Part shown: positions 45,963-57,800 of the stretch, piece after piece
Position numbering within the stretch: position 1 is the first letter of the stretch
Layout: every line of letters starts with the position of its first letter
Source: Gynurincola endophyticus
GTDB taxonomy: Bacteria; Bacteroidota; Bacteroidia; Chitinophagales; Chitinophagaceae
Reading direction: 5' to 3'
DNA length: 64,000 nt
NCBI RefSeq assembly: GCF_003991195.1
Contig: NZ_RCWL01000006.1
Location: 245,374-309,373 of the forward strand
Translations under genes and position numbers: made by a program
Notes under the pieces: generated by a model
The model's input: only the letters and a program-made list of their open reading frames with translations
What the model was told of the DNA's origin: nothing
Database searches by the model: none

Positions 45963-47162
45963 TTATTCTTTATCAAAAATCTGTGATAAGGTTTGTTCTA
46001 AATCTTCTCCACGAATATTTTTAGCAATAATTTTTCCTTCTTTATCGAGTAACAGATTTTGAGGAATTGCTTTGATATCATACAGCAGAGCAATTTCATT
46101 GTTCCAGAATTTTAAATCTGAAATATGTGTCCAGGTTAACTGATCGTCATGAATAGCCTGAATCCATTTATCTTTTTGTCCCGGACGGTCTAATGAAATA
46201 CCCAGAACGGTAAAATCATTATCTTTATATTTTTGAAATGCTTTTACTACATTGGGGTTTTCTGCTCTGCAGGGCCCGCACCAGCTTGCCCAAAAATCAA
46301 CCAATACATATTGCCCTTTAAAAGAAGATAAACTCACCGGAATATCAGCCGTATCATTTTGCGTAAAATCAATCGCAGATTTTCCTATTTCCAGTTGGCG
46401 TGCGGTGGCTATTTTAGATTCATATAGTTTACCAGAGGGTAATTCCCTGATGGATGGACTTATCTGAAGGTATAAGGGTTCTACTTTATCAGCATCAATG
46501 GCATATCCGGCATATTGGGATAGAGCATAAATAGCTACAGGAGAATTTTTACCTTTTCCGGTAATATAACCTTTGTACACTTCTTCTTTAATAGCATTGT
46601 TAACAGTAGTAATATCTGTACGTACCTGGTTTAGCCCTGCTTCATTCTCCTCTTTTCTGTAAACCGAACTTTTAGCATATAAGGTATTCAGTTGCTCCTG
46701 ATAAGGTAAAAGTGCAGCTTGCAGTACTTTGTAATCTTTATGAGTGGATGATCCTTTTACTTCGCTTTTCTTAAGTGAATCAATAGCCTTTACTTTGATC
46801 GTTCCTTTTTCAATGTAAATACTGAAATTATCAGTAGCATTGACTCTTCTTTGACCATCTGCTGACGGTGTTACTTTAGGTTTCAGCGTCAGTTGTGCCA
46901 GAATTGGTTCGGCAACTACCGCTTTAAAAACCACTTTTTTTTGAAAATCAGCACTGTCGGTGTGCCTTTCTTTTGTAAGAGAATTATAATAGGTAAAGAA
47001 TATCTTTTCACCTTCATAGCTGAGCTTCGATAAATCAATTTCTATAGTGAGATTGTTTTTGTCTTTATCTTTAGTAATCTCTTCTGCAGTTAACTGGTTA
47101 ATGAACAGTGCAGACAATACGATTACGCTTATCCCACGGGATAAAAAATTTCGGGCAGTCAT
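45963..47162 (-). CDS. TlpA/ResA-like thiol-disulfide oxidoreductase with DUF4369-like N-terminus
   Basis: 399 residues with a signal peptide (about 1-26). Residues about 35-240 form a beta-rich then helical DUF4369-like part found only in Bacteroidota-type TlpA proteins. The C-terminal 140 residues are a thioredoxin domain with WCGPC (Cys295, Cys298) in VLVDFWASWCGPCRAENPNV and cis-Pro in YDIKAIPQNLLLDKEG. Acts in the periplasm to reduce specific disulfides, for example in cytochrome maturation. Stands alone, with a terminator-like hairpin behind it. Confidence 0.9.
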   Translation of the reverse strand: MTARNFLSRGISVIVLSALFINQLTAEEITKDKDKNNLTIEIDLSKLSYEGEKIFFTYYNSLTKERHTDSADFQKKVVFKAVVAEPILAQLTLKPKVTPSADGQRRVNATDNFSIYIEKGTIKVKAIDSLKKSEVKGSSTHKDYKVLQAALLPYQEQLNTLYAKSSVYRKEENEAGLNQVRTDITTVNNAIKEEVYKGYITGKGKNSPVAIYALSQYAGYAIDADKVEPLYLQISPSIRELPSGKLYESKIATARQLEIGKSAIDFTQNDTADIPVSLSSFKGQYVLVDFWASWCGPCRAENPNVVKAFQKYKDNDFTVLGISLDRPGQKDKWIQAIHDDQLTWTHISDLKFWNNEIALLYDIKAIPQNLLLDKEGKIIAKNIRGEDLEQTLSQIFDKE

Positions 47163-47270
47163 TATTGTATTTTTAGTAGGTTAAATGATCAGTTGATGCG
47201 CTTAGGCTGCGCAAATACTCATTAATTCGATCAGGTCAATTTTTCTGAATGTTTTATAGGTAAACATAAT

Positions 47271-47522
47271 TCAGTTTTCTTTTTCTTTTTCGATAGTAAA
47301 CGAGAAAGGTTTTCCGGTTTTTTTAGCAGCAATAACCAGGTCTGATGCCACCTCATGAATAAAGGTGTTCTCTCGTCTGAAATATAAGGTTTCCGGGCGA
47401 TCCGGCTCCTCATGAATTATGGAGAAAAGTCTGAACGACCTCTGCTTCAATTCTCTGTTTAAAAGTACATAATCCTGTTCCAGTGCATCCTGCAACCGGA
47501 TGTTCGCTGTGTAAGTTGGCAT
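47271..47522 (-). CDS. Small alpha/beta protein, 83 aa, unknown function
   Basis: 83 residues: MPTYTANIRLQDALEQDYVL, then ETLYFRRENTFIHEVASDLV and KPFSFTIEKEKEN. The beta-alpha-beta-beta-alpha-beta pattern suggests a ferredoxin-like fold, similar in size and shape to GhoS/DUF2622-type proteins, but I cannot confirm that family. No signal peptide. A frame on the same strand (47231-47413) overlaps it and looks like a shadow. The spacer 47163-47270 holds only a short GATGCGC/GCGC hairpin. Confidence 0.55.
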   Translation of the reverse strand: MPTYTANIRLQDALEQDYVLLNRELKQRSFRLFSIIHEEPDRPETLYFRRENTFIHEVASDLVIAAKKTGKPFSFTIEKEKEN

Positions 47523-47661
47523 TGCGAATAATTTAATGAATAAACAATAGGGTTTCTATACCTGATTGACAGATATAAGTAATATAGATACAGCAGTATA
47601 CGCTTATTCGCCTGGCTGTACCTTGTTGTTAAACATGAAACAAAACTAGGAGTATTTTATA

Positions 47662-47689
47662 AGTCTACCAAATTTGTAGACTATTTTTT
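47662..47689 (+). promoter_or_regulatory. Perfect palindrome followed by a T-run
   Basis: AGTCTAC (47662-47668) and GTAGACT (47676-47682) around CAAATTT, then ATTTTTT. It could be a terminator on the plus strand, although no plus-strand gene precedes it, or a repressor operator for the small gene on the minus strand or the operon at 47975. The rest of 47523-47974 is AT-rich, with a weak promoter-like TATAATTTTTG near 47900. Confidence 0.45.
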
Positions 47690-47943
47690 CTGAATTTATT
47701 TTCCAGGCAGTCAGATTAAAAAGGAGCATAGATTGTTTAAACTATTTCACTTCTACTTGAATAATAATGAGCCGGAATGCATAAGAGGTATTTGGAAAAA
47801 AATAATATGATAGCTAACAGTTAGGTATACGTTGAATATATTTTTTATAAATGTATAGGTATTTGTACTTATTTATTGTAGGTGAAAAGTATAGTTTTTA
47901 TATAATTTTTGTACTTTTTAACTTAATTTAAACAATAAGATTG

Positions 47944-47982
47944 AATTTCACAGCACCCTTAATGCCTACGAGCTGTGAAATT
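47944..47982 (+). promoter_or_regulatory. Hairpin sequestering the GTG start codon
   Basis: AATTTCACAGC (47944-47954) and GCTGTGAAATT (47972-47982) are a perfect 11-bp inverted repeat with a 17-nt loop. The start codon GTG (47975-47977) lies inside the 3' arm. In the mRNA the start would be closed unless the stem is opened by a protein, RNA or temperature. As DNA it could also be an operator. Confidence 0.6.
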
Positions 47983-50368
47983 ATATAAGTTTTTTTTCTC
48001 AACTATTTTGTTGTTATTAACCGGTATCATGTCATATGCTGATAAGCTGAATGATACCATTCCCGCTATTTCTAATAAAGAAATATCCACGCAGTACAAT
48101 GATTTTTTTGCTTTCATTCAGGAGAAATATGGTGCAGACTCAGCAAGAAGAATGGCCAATTCTATACTTTCAGTAATGAGCCCGGTGATGAACTTCGATC
48201 ATGAGCTGAAAGATGCGATTTTTGAAGTAAAGAGAATCACAGGTAAGGATAGTTATACCTCTCTTTACAAAAATGTTGTTGATGTAAGATTGAATGAAGT
48301 TTCCGCCGGTTACTTACAGTTTAGTCCGGACGGTTTTTCGTCACTTGCACATAATATAGACGGTCATTTGTATTTATGGAATATTCCTTTTTCACTGAAT
48401 GTTTTTCAGTTCTCCAACGTATTCGAAAAAAATAAGAATAGTGTATTGAAAAATTTTCAGTTTGACAGGGAAGATTACATACGTCGCCTGAAGTCAAACC
48501 TGACCGGTAATAAAAGCCTTTTAAATCATCTGAAAAGCAGAAATGAACTGTTTACATATGTAAAGGAATATTATCAGCATACTTTGTCAAAAAAAATTAA
48601 ATCTATCAGTTTTGATGCCCTGGAAAATGCAGATCAGCTGATTAATCATTCTTTTTCTATTGAGGAGTATCTGACTTTTAATGACCAGCAGATCAACGAT
48701 CGAATTTTAAAGAATGCAAATATAACTGTTATACAAAATGAAGTAATTAATAAGAAGAAGTACCTCAGTGATCATCAAAGCGATTTAAACAGTAGTTTGT
48801 CTGATTCACTGCTCAATGAAATTACAATCAGTGAAAATAAGATCAATGATATTAAACGGTTAAGTACTATTGCTGTTGAAACTAAAAAGCAACTGGATAA
48901 AAGTATTTCGATCAATAAAATATTTTCCGGACAAAGTAAATATGCTGACTTCCTTTCCGGTTCACTGAACCAGGCCGAAAATATTAAAAATGCAGCCGCA
49001 CAGTTATTACCAATGAATGGTATTCAACGTTTTTTTACGATGGTGAATAATTTTAAAGCCGGTGATATCAGTGAAGAAGATTATACTGGAACTGTTCAGG
49101 GATTTTTCTCAAACGCCGTTAATCTTTCTGTTTCTAAGTCTGATCATCATTTTTCTTTCGGTGGAGGCGCATTGAATGATAGTTATGGACTTTCTAATCT
49201 TGCTGAAACAGCCAATCAACACCTTCCTTCCGGAAATATGCAATTCTTTTCTTATTCTAAATTTGCCGACGATGAGCGAAACCGCTTTACAGTAACAGTC
49301 ATGAATGCGAATATTAAAGATGCCTATAGTCAGTTATTCAATCATTCGGCAGTTGCTAAAAGAAATAATATGGTGGGTACGCTGGAAAAGAATTTTCCGG
49401 TGAATACAGCGGGTATAATAAATGTAGAATTGTCAACTTCTGCCAACCAGTTTGCTAACGAAACTGATCACCTGTCGGGCAATGCACAGAAAAATATCGC
49501 TCTCTCACAAATTGGGGTAGATGTTTTCAACACTTTGTCTTCTAAAATTTCTTATTCTGATTATTCACCTAAGTATAAATTAGCACCAAGAGTGCAGGTT
49601 GGTTATACCGGACAGGGATATTATAATGCACTTGCCGGCAATAATACCCGCGGATCGGTTTTTTATGACCTGGGCTTCAGAAAAGATTTTAATAGAAGCA
49701 AAGGTCTTTTCAATATTCAATATAGAAATAACTATTATAATACCAGCGCTGATTCTAGATTTGATTATATGAATTCATCTTTTAATTCAAATTTTCAATA
49801 CAGATATAGTAAAAATATACGATGGGGCGGAGGTTATCACAGATCAGCCATCAATACACTCAGAGAAGGTAAATCTTCACTTTATAAGATTAACAGGTAT
49901 TCTGTAAATATGAATAATAATCTCTATTTTTCAAACTTTTTTGTTAATCAGCATATCAATGTTAATTACCAGGATATCAGGTTTGACAGATTGACCGATT
50001 CTGTAAATAGTAACCTTCTTTTATTGAACTATAATGTTTCAGCACCTGTAGGTTCCAATAATGCTTCTTTATTTATTTCTTATAATAAAGAACTGGGTGA
50101 TAGGATCTATATCAATAATCTTTTTATTGCTGAATTGTCCTACCAGTATACGGTCAAAAAAAGGTTCACCGCCGGTTCATCACTGAATTACAATAATGAT
50201 ATTGGCATTGTAAAACAGTTCGGCATACGTCAAACACTTTCGTTTTTAAATAACAGGAAAATATCTTTTGATGTTTCTGTAGATTATAAGCATGATCTCA
50301 TCGAAAATCTCAACAAATACTTGTATCCGAATTTTAGAGGAAACATTTCAATCAGTTATAAATTTTAG
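47975..50368 (+). CDS. Probable outer-membrane beta-barrel protein, unknown function
   Basis: 797 residues starting with GTG; an in-frame TAA lies five codons upstream and no other start fits. Signal peptide about 1-23 (ending MSYA). Residues about 25-340 are helical with coiled-coil character (TISENKINDIKRLSTIAVETK); from about 380 on there are alternating short strands rich in Tyr, Asn and Ser, ending NISISYKF with a terminal Phe, as outer-membrane barrels do. It is first in the operon and 3 bp before the next gene. It might be the export pore or anchor for the giant proteins encoded behind it. No family recognised. Confidence 0.7.
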   Translation: MKLYKFFFSTILLLLTGIMSYADKLNDTIPAISNKEISTQYNDFFAFIQEKYGADSARRMANSILSVMSPVMNFDHELKDAIFEVKRITGKDSYTSLYKNVVDVRLNEVSAGYLQFSPDGFSSLAHNIDGHLYLWNIPFSLNVFQFSNVFEKNKNSVLKNFQFDREDYIRRLKSNLTGNKSLLNHLKSRNELFTYVKEYYQHTLSKKIKSISFDALENADQLINHSFSIEEYLTFNDQQINDRILKNANITVIQNEVINKKKYLSDHQSDLNSSLSDSLLNEITISENKINDIKRLSTIAVETKKQLDKSISINKIFSGQSKYADFLSGSLNQAENIKNAAAQLLPMNGIQRFFTMVNNFKAGDISEEDYTGTVQGFFSNAVNLSVSKSDHHFSFGGGALNDSYGLSNLAETANQHLPSGNMQFFSYSKFADDERNRFTVTVMNANIKDAYSQLFNHSAVAKRNNMVGTLEKNFPVNTAGIINVELSTSANQFANETDHLSGNAQKNIALSQIGVDVFNTLSSKISYSDYSPKYKLAPRVQVGYTGQGYYNALAGNNTRGSVFYDLGFRKDFNRSKGLFNIQYRNNYYNTSADSRFDYMNSSFNSNFQYRYSKNIRWGGGYHRSAINTLREGKSSLYKINRYSVNMNNNLYFSNFFVNQHINVNYQDIRFDRLTDSVNSNLLLLNYNVSAPVGSNNASLFISYNKELGDRIYINNLFIAELSYQYTVKKRFTAGSSLNYNNDIGIVKQFGIRQTLSFLNNRKISFDVSVDYKHDLIENLNKYLYPNFRGNISISYKF

Positions 50369-50371
50369 GAA

Positions 50372-51424
50372 ATGCGTTTAATTGTTTTACTGCTTCTTTT
50401 AGCGGGTAAATTACAGGCTCAGGTGAATTTTGTTTTTATTCCTGAAATAAACTCAAGATCTGTAGATGCTTTGATGAATATTAAAGTAATGAATGCCGGT
50501 GGTACAGATCTTGGCGATTTACAGATTGATGTAAAACAGAAAGGCATTCCTGTAGTAAGAATTATCAATAAGAACTTCAGACTGGTTTCAGGTATGAATA
50601 CAGCACTCAGAAACGGACAAATGTCTATTTCTTTTTATGATAATCAGGTTGCCCGCATTGTTCGGCAAACCGGAAGGTTTTCAGAAGGGGAATATGAAGT
50701 GTGTTATTCATTTAATTCTTATCACAGCATTTCGTCAAATGAATGTTACTCTTTTGATGCGGCAGTGTTATTTCCGCTACAACTGGCTGAACCTTTTCAG
50801 AACCAGAATATTTGTGAATTAAGGCCCGATTTTCAATGGAACCCTGTTTTTCCGGCAGTGAATAATGCTACTTACAGCCTGGTACTGGTTGAAGTAAAAC
50901 CCGGGCAGGCCCCGCAGGAAGCTTTTGCTTACAATCTGCCGGTAATTCATCAGAAATATATTAATACAAATATGCTCATCTTTCCTGCCAGTGTGAAATC
51001 GCTGGAAGAAGGCAAGAAATATGCCTGGCGCGTTAGTCTGATGACGGCTGAAACAGTAGTGATCAGGTCTGATATATGGACTTTCACCTGCGGATGTAAA
51101 GAAGAGGAAGAACGTTTCAATTTTGTTTTTAAGGACATTGAAGATTTGTCTAAAGGAGATTTTTATGTATCAAATGGTTTTGTGAATTTTTATTTAAAGA
51201 ATTATTATTCCGATACTGATCTGAACTATACGATTTCTCCTATCAACGCCGGTAAACCCTTGAAAAATTTACCGAAAGTGAAAATCAGTAAAGGTGATAA
51301 TAAGGTAAGCATCGATTTGAGAAACGTAAAGAATATGAAGTTTGATAGCCAGTATATACTAACAATTCATATGGTAAACGGTGATAAAAAAACATTACGA
51401 TTTGTATATAAATATGAAAAATAA
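50372..51424 (+). CDS. Exported Ig/Fn3-like protein (TANFOR-like)
   Basis: 350 residues, signal peptide MRLIVLLLLLAGKLQAQ. Beta-rich: an N-terminal Ig-like domain (LMNIKVMNAGGTDLGDLQID), a short Cys-bearing region (YEVCYSF, NECYSF), then an Fn3-like domain with FQWNPVFPAVNNATYSLVLVEV and EEGKKYAWRVSL. This architecture recalls the TANFOR-type secreted proteins encoded next to giant RHS/YD genes in Bacteroidota; the family call is from memory. It is 3 bp behind the barrel gene and overlaps the next gene by 11 bp. Confidence 0.65.
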   Translation: MRLIVLLLLLAGKLQAQVNFVFIPEINSRSVDALMNIKVMNAGGTDLGDLQIDVKQKGIPVVRIINKNFRLVSGMNTALRNGQMSISFYDNQVARIVRQTGRFSEGEYEVCYSFNSYHSISSNECYSFDAAVLFPLQLAEPFQNQNICELRPDFQWNPVFPAVNNATYSLVLVEVKPGQAPQEAFAYNLPVIHQKYINTNMLIFPASVKSLEEGKKYAWRVSLMTAETVVIRSDIWTFTCGCKEEEERFNFVFKDIEDLSKGDFYVSNGFVNFYLKNYYSDTDLNYTISPINAGKPLKNLPKVKISKGDNKVSIDLRNVKNMKFDSQYILTIHMVNGDKKTLRFVYKYEK

Positions 51425-51848
51425 TTTTTGGTTACTGTTGTTGGTAACGGGATGGATCTTATTGAATGCATGTAGCGGTAGTGATAAAGCTGCTGATAGT
51501 ATGTATGAATATAAACATGATAGTATCGTATACCTTGTATCCACCCCAAAAGAAGTAAAAAATAATAGCGGCCCTGCTTCCGTACGGTATATATTGGAAG
51601 TAGATGTATCCGGCAAACAGGTTTTTAGCCATTTGTTTTTTCAATACAAAATGTCGGATGCTGTTTTCTTAGACGATGGTTCCCGAAGATTAATGCCAGG
51701 TGACCTGATATATGAATCCGGCATTCAAAATAAAAAATACAGATACGTGGTATACTTTGATGATATCAACTCTTTGAAAAAACCTTATCATTTTGTACTG
51801 GAAGATACAGTGTATCATCAGGTAGATGCCAGGATACTTATTAAATAA
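51414..51848 (+). CDS. Lipoprotein of unknown function
   Basis: 144 residues from ATG 51414, which overlaps the preceding gene by 11 bp and yields a lipoprotein signal MKNNFWLLLLVTGWILLNAC with SGSD after the Cys. An in-frame ATG 33 bases upstream would hide the signal. The body is a small beta-rich domain (SIVYLVSTPKEVKN, YVVYFDDINSLKKPYHFVLE). Not recognised. Likely an envelope partner of the giant exported protein that begins 16 bp later. Confidence 0.65.
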   Translation: MKNNFWLLLLVTGWILLNACSGSDKAADSMYEYKHDSIVYLVSTPKEVKNNSGPASVRYILEVDVSGKQVFSHLFFQYKMSDAVFLDDGSRRLMPGDLIYESGIQNKKYRYVVYFDDINSLKKPYHFVLEDTVYHQVDARILIK

Positions 51849-51864
51849 TTTTAGTTTATAGTAT

Positions 51865-54800
51865 ATGAAAATGCAACATAGATCGAGAAAATCATTTGCG
51901 TTATTTTTTCTGATTATATATAGTGTTCAATTATTTTCACCGGTATACGTTTTTGCACTTACATCAGGGCCGAAGCAACCCGAGTTTTCTGGATTTCAGG
52001 CAGCTGATATCGCTCAGGTGGTAGATCCGTTTTCGGGTGACCTGAACTATAGTATTCCTTTACTGGAAGTAGACGGATATCCTTTAAATATCAGTTACAA
52101 TTCAAATCTCAGAATGGATGATGAAGCTTCGTGGGTAGGATGGGGCTGGAACCTGAATATTGGTTCTCTCGACCGGCATGTAAGAGGAGTGGCAGATGAT
52201 ATGGATGGTTCAAAAGGCGACCAGCTGGTGAACGAAGAACGTATGAAGCTGAAAAAAAGAGTGGGTGGTTCCGTAACAGGTGCTGTTGAACTGTTAGGTT
52301 TGGATATAGAAACAAAATCTAAAAAAACCAATAACGATACAACGATTCATAAGCCTACACTAACCGGTAAAATAAGCCTCGGGGTGTTTAACGATTCCTA
52401 TACGGGTCTGGGTTTTGAACGTGGACTTTCGGTAGGATTTGATTTATTGAAAGAAAACACTACTTACCTGACCGGTAGTTTAGGACTTCAGTCAAACTCG
52501 GTAGATGGGGTGGATATTAAGCCGTCTATATCCTTACCGATGAATTCATATATAAGCTTTATAAAAGCGGTTTCTGGTGTTTCTTTCGCATATAATTCTC
52601 GTTCAGGATTAAATGAAATGACTTTAATGCTTGGCACAAGAATAGCAGGAAGTCATTCTTACTCACATCGTTTTAATGACATGCCGGCTTCATTCTTTAT
52701 GAACCGCTCGTATAAACAACAATACTATTCAGGTGCTTTCAATGTAGGAGCTACTGCAGGAACATTCTGGGCCGTTGGTGTGAACGGATATTATTCGGCT
52801 ACGAAACCTGAAGCGGATATTCTGGTAAATCCGTTGTATGGTAGTTATTATGCCGAAAGAGGAAAAAATGATCCGCTGGCGATTCATGATTTTCAACAGG
52901 GGCAGAACACAATTTTAACGGATAATACCCCATTGATACCTTACGCTATTCCAACCCCCGATATTTATTCTTTTACCAATCAGCTGGGGTCAGGACAGTT
53001 TAAATTGCACAATGACGGTGGCGGTATTTATTACTCACCGGCTTCTACCGATAAAATTGAAAATATTTCGATCGGCGTAGAAATTGGCCCCGGTTCACCG
53101 ATGCACGTCGGAGCCAATGCGAGTGTGCTGGTAGGAGGTGGTTCGTTTGGTAAATGGATGGACGGCAATTTTATTGCAGATTCGATCGATTTTAAAGAAA
53201 ATCAACTCCATGCAGATAATAAGTATTTTAAATTAATAGGAGAGAACAGTAATTTAAAAGATGAATTTAAACACCTCATCCTGGGTGAGTCGTTGTTATC
53301 TATTGATATCAATTCTCACAAAGCTCAAAACAGTTATACCGTACATGGTAGTGATCAGCAAAAAAATGGTATCAATGCCAGAAAGTTAGGCAGGTCCAAC
53401 AAAGTATATCGTTCTACTTATATCTATTCACTGAATGCAGACGAGGCTTCTAAATGGGGCATTAATAAGAGTATTTCTTCTTATGCAATAAACAACGGCG
53501 TAGTAAGCAATCAGCAGTTGTTTTTGTCGGGCGAATCAAAAACAAACATTAACAGAGTGGATTCGCATAGAAAATCTCATCACTTTTCTGAATTTAATGT
53601 AGTCACCGGTGACGGGAGCCGCTACATTTATGATATTCCGGTGTATAATGTTATCGAAACAGATGTTACCTACGATCTGGGAGATGAAGTATACTATGGT
53701 ACTCATACATCGCACGACAAACACCTCGTGAAGATGAAGAATGGCGGAAACGCTATTGTAGGAAATAAGGGCAATTCAGAGATGTACTATAGTAAGGTGG
53801 ATAAGCCCGCATATGCCACTCAATTTTTATTGGGCGCAATTGCATCAGCCGATTATGTAGATGCTACAGGCGACGGTTTAACGGATGATGATGCAGGTAC
53901 TTATGTAAAATTCAATTACACCAAACTACCTTACCTGTTTAAATGGAAGTCACCCTTTAACCTCGATGATAATGGTACGGCACAGGTTTTACCCGGCGGT
54001 TTTGCGCATGAATATGATGATAAGGCATCTTATAGCTACGGAGAACGTGAGCAATGGTACAACCATAGTATTGAAACCAAAAATATGATTGCCTACTTCA
54101 TTTTAGAAGACAGGGAAGATGCTTACGGGGTGAAGTCGGCAGAAGGCGGAATTGATACCACCAAACCTTTAAAAAGACTGAAAGAAATTCGCCTGTTTAA
54201 TAAAAATGACCAGCAAACTCCTGTTAAAACCATCCAATTCGAATATTCTTATGATCTGGTAAAGGGTTTGCCGAATAATAAAAACGGGAATGGTAAACTG
54301 ACACTTAAAAAAATATTTTTCTTTAACAGAGACTCTGATAAAGGAAAATATCATCCATACATTTTTCATTACAATAACGAATTAACAAATCCTGCAAATT
54401 ACGGATACCTGTTAACCGACAGATGGGGTACTTATAAACCGGTTGATCCCACTTCGATGAAAAATAATATTTATCCTTATGCCCTGCAGGATAAAGCGAT
54501 GGCCGATCAGAATGCCGCTGTGTGGAAACTTTCTAAAGTAGAATTGCCTTCGGGTGCTGATATCCGTTTCGATTATGAATCGGATGACTACAGCCATGTT
54601 CAGAATAAAAAAGCTTCTGTAATGACGACCGACTTCCGGTTTATTAAAGATTCAACCGGAACAGTAGCTGCAAACCTCTGGGAAACCACCGGCGTTTCTT
54701 TTACGGTGAATGAGAGTTTGTCTTCGCTCGGCTACAACGCTTCCTTTACGAAAGATCAACTGCTGACCTGGTTCCGTAATGAAACTCTCGGCGGTTCCGA

Positions 54801-57800
54801 ATACCTCTATACCAAAACTGCAGTGAACCTGAGGGGGCTTTCAAACAGAACTTTCAACTATTTCGACTACGTTACTTCTTATAATAAAGTGGTAGCGGTG
54901 AATGTAGACAGTCATAGTAAAACATTTTATGTACAGTTTGAATCACTCAAACCCAGTTCAACGGCACAAAGTGTTAACCCCATATTGTATGCGGCATTAC
55001 AGAAAATGAGAACGGAATTGCCCCACCTGACTTATCCAGGATACGATTTGCGTTTAAGCGATAGCGTTACTGGTACTGACATCGAAAAGATATTATTGGG
55101 TATTACTTCATTCTTTAGTTCGCTGGAAGAACTACTGATCAACTTTGTGGCACGTGCAAAGAAAAGAAATTTTGCCAGCCAGTTCGACCTGGAAAAATCG
55201 TGGATCAGAATCGTTAAAACGGATGGTTTTAAACTGGGGGGTGGCTCCAGGGTAAAAAAAGTAAGCACTTATGATAATTGGAAGGAGATGGTGGGAGGTA
55301 TAAACGATTATACTTCTTCCTATGCCGGGTTTGAATACGATTATACTACTGTTGATGAAAGAGGCAGAACCATATCCAGCGGTGTAGCATCTTACGAACC
55401 TTTTATCGGGGCGGATGAAAATACGTTGAAACAACCACATAAATATCAACGGAATATTGTGGGATCTTTCGATCTTCTGTTTTTTGTGGAAGAACCGATC
55501 GCCGACATGCTGTTTCCTTCACCTTCCGTAGGATATGGTAAAGTAACGGTGCATCAACTTACCGTAGAAGGAACAAAAGACAGCCAGCAGCGAATGGGCT
55601 ATAATGTTACTAATTTTTATACTGCAAAAGATTTTCCGACCTATAGTTATAAATCAGAGATAAAAACAAATACCCGGTACCTGAATCTGCCGTTGGTATT
55701 ATTAACCAAACTGATTGACTTCAGAACCTTATCGCAGGGAATTCTGGTAGAGATCAATGACATGCATGGTAAAGTAAAAAGTAAACAGGCTTTTAACAGT
55801 AAAAACGACCTTATCAGTGCCGAAGAATATGTTTACAGTACTACCACTAATAGTTTTAATGATAAAATTCCTGATACCAGGGTTACGACCATCGATCGGA
55901 AGGGAAATGTTCACTATGATGTAGACATCGCTACTGATGTGGAAAGTTTTGCCCTGATGAATGAAAATAAAAATTATACTCTGGGGGGTGGAGCGAACTT
56001 TAATCTGAATGTAGTAACGATAGGCCCGGTACCGGTACCGATTCCGACCTCTTTTCCATATGTAACCGAACAGGAGAAAGGAGTACGTTACGCCAGCCTG
56101 ATAAAAATCGTTTCCCGTTCAGGAATCATTGACCGCGTGATTAAAACAGTAGATGGTGCAAAACTGGAGATGAAAAACATTGCTTTCAATAATGAAACTG
56201 CTGCACCAATCGTTTCTGCCCAGCAGAATGAATTTGATAACCTCGTTTATTCTTCTTCTGTTCCTGCCAGCTGGATATACGATGAAATGGATGCTAAAAG
56301 TATGAGTTACCTCAGTTGGAGTTTCCAGATCAATACTACTTTAAAGGGAAAAATAACCAATACGCAGGTATTAAATTATCTCAAACCCGGAGATGCTTTA
56401 TACGATACTGAATCGGATCAGCGGTTATACATTGTGAAAAATTTTGTGAACGGACAACCGTCTTATTCATTAGTCAACGATTATGGAAATGTAGTGTCCA
56501 ATGCCTCTAAAAAATGCGTATTGATTTCACCTTACCGGAAAAACCAGTTAGGACAGAATGCAATCACCGTTTTATCGTCTAAAAATCCCATCAACTACAC
56601 CACGCATAAAGCAAAGTTTGTAGAACAGGATCTTTCAGGCCTGAATGTATTGAATGTTTCGGCAACGGAATTTGAAAACAAACGATTGGGTGTAGAAGAC
56701 TGTAATTGTCCGGAAGGCTATTCCTTAACGAATGATAAATTGTATTGTTACCGGAATATTCAGCTCAATACAGATTATCATTTTTCATTTACGCATGTAA
56801 AACCGTTTGAAGAAACTGAAGACGATTGGCTCATGCGTTCCATTCCGCTAAACCCCAGCAGTAAACTCGCCATTACAGATGTGAATGAAGCTTTTTATCT
56901 GACAGATAGTTTGGATATATGGAATGTTTCCGGCCCGGTGATGGGTGGAAGGCCTTATTACCTCGGAGTTGGCGTTGCTAAAAATACTTCACTTCATTTG
57001 TCGCAGGAGCCGGTTGAGTTCGAAATCTGCCTCGACATTCCGCGCAATGGCAATTACCTGCTGGTATATAAAACAAAAGCCAATTTGCAGGTGGTGATTG
57101 ATCAGGGAACCCCGTATAATTTCAGTACGAATATTCACGAGCATACGAATGGAAGATACCTGCCGATGACCGAAGGAAAACACCGCTTTTATGTAAAAAC
57201 GGATCCTTTTCCGGATTCGCCTTATCTGTACATGGAACTCATCGATACACCGCTGAACAAAGCATTGACGATGACCAGTATAGAGCAGGAAAATTTATTG
57301 TTTTCTACCGGAAGGGAAATTGAATGGAATGTTCCCAAACTTCAGATGTACCGTACCATCGGTACTACAACGGTAGCTAAAAAAGATGCCCGCTTTGATC
57401 CTGATGCAGGAACCTTCTGCCTCAATATTGATATTGACACGCTGCCCAATGCCTTTAACCCATATGTAAGCGGTGAATATTCCAGCTTCATACCGGTGAA
57501 TAATTATCAGTACAATGTTGACCGGCAATATCAGTTAAATGCGGCGGCATTGTCAGATTTCAGCGTAGTACAGGATGGCTATTTCAAAACCGCCTCCAGC
57601 CTGTTTTACATTGACAATAACAAATGGAAGAAAAATGAGTCCGATAACAGGTGGGTAGTGAATCAAAAAAATACCATTGTAGATATTTATGGAAATCTTA
57701 CCGAATCTGTTAATATCCTGGGTGCTTACTCTGCCAATATTATGGGATACAATAACAGAATTGTTACCATGCTGGCACAGAATGCCCGCCAGCATGAAAT

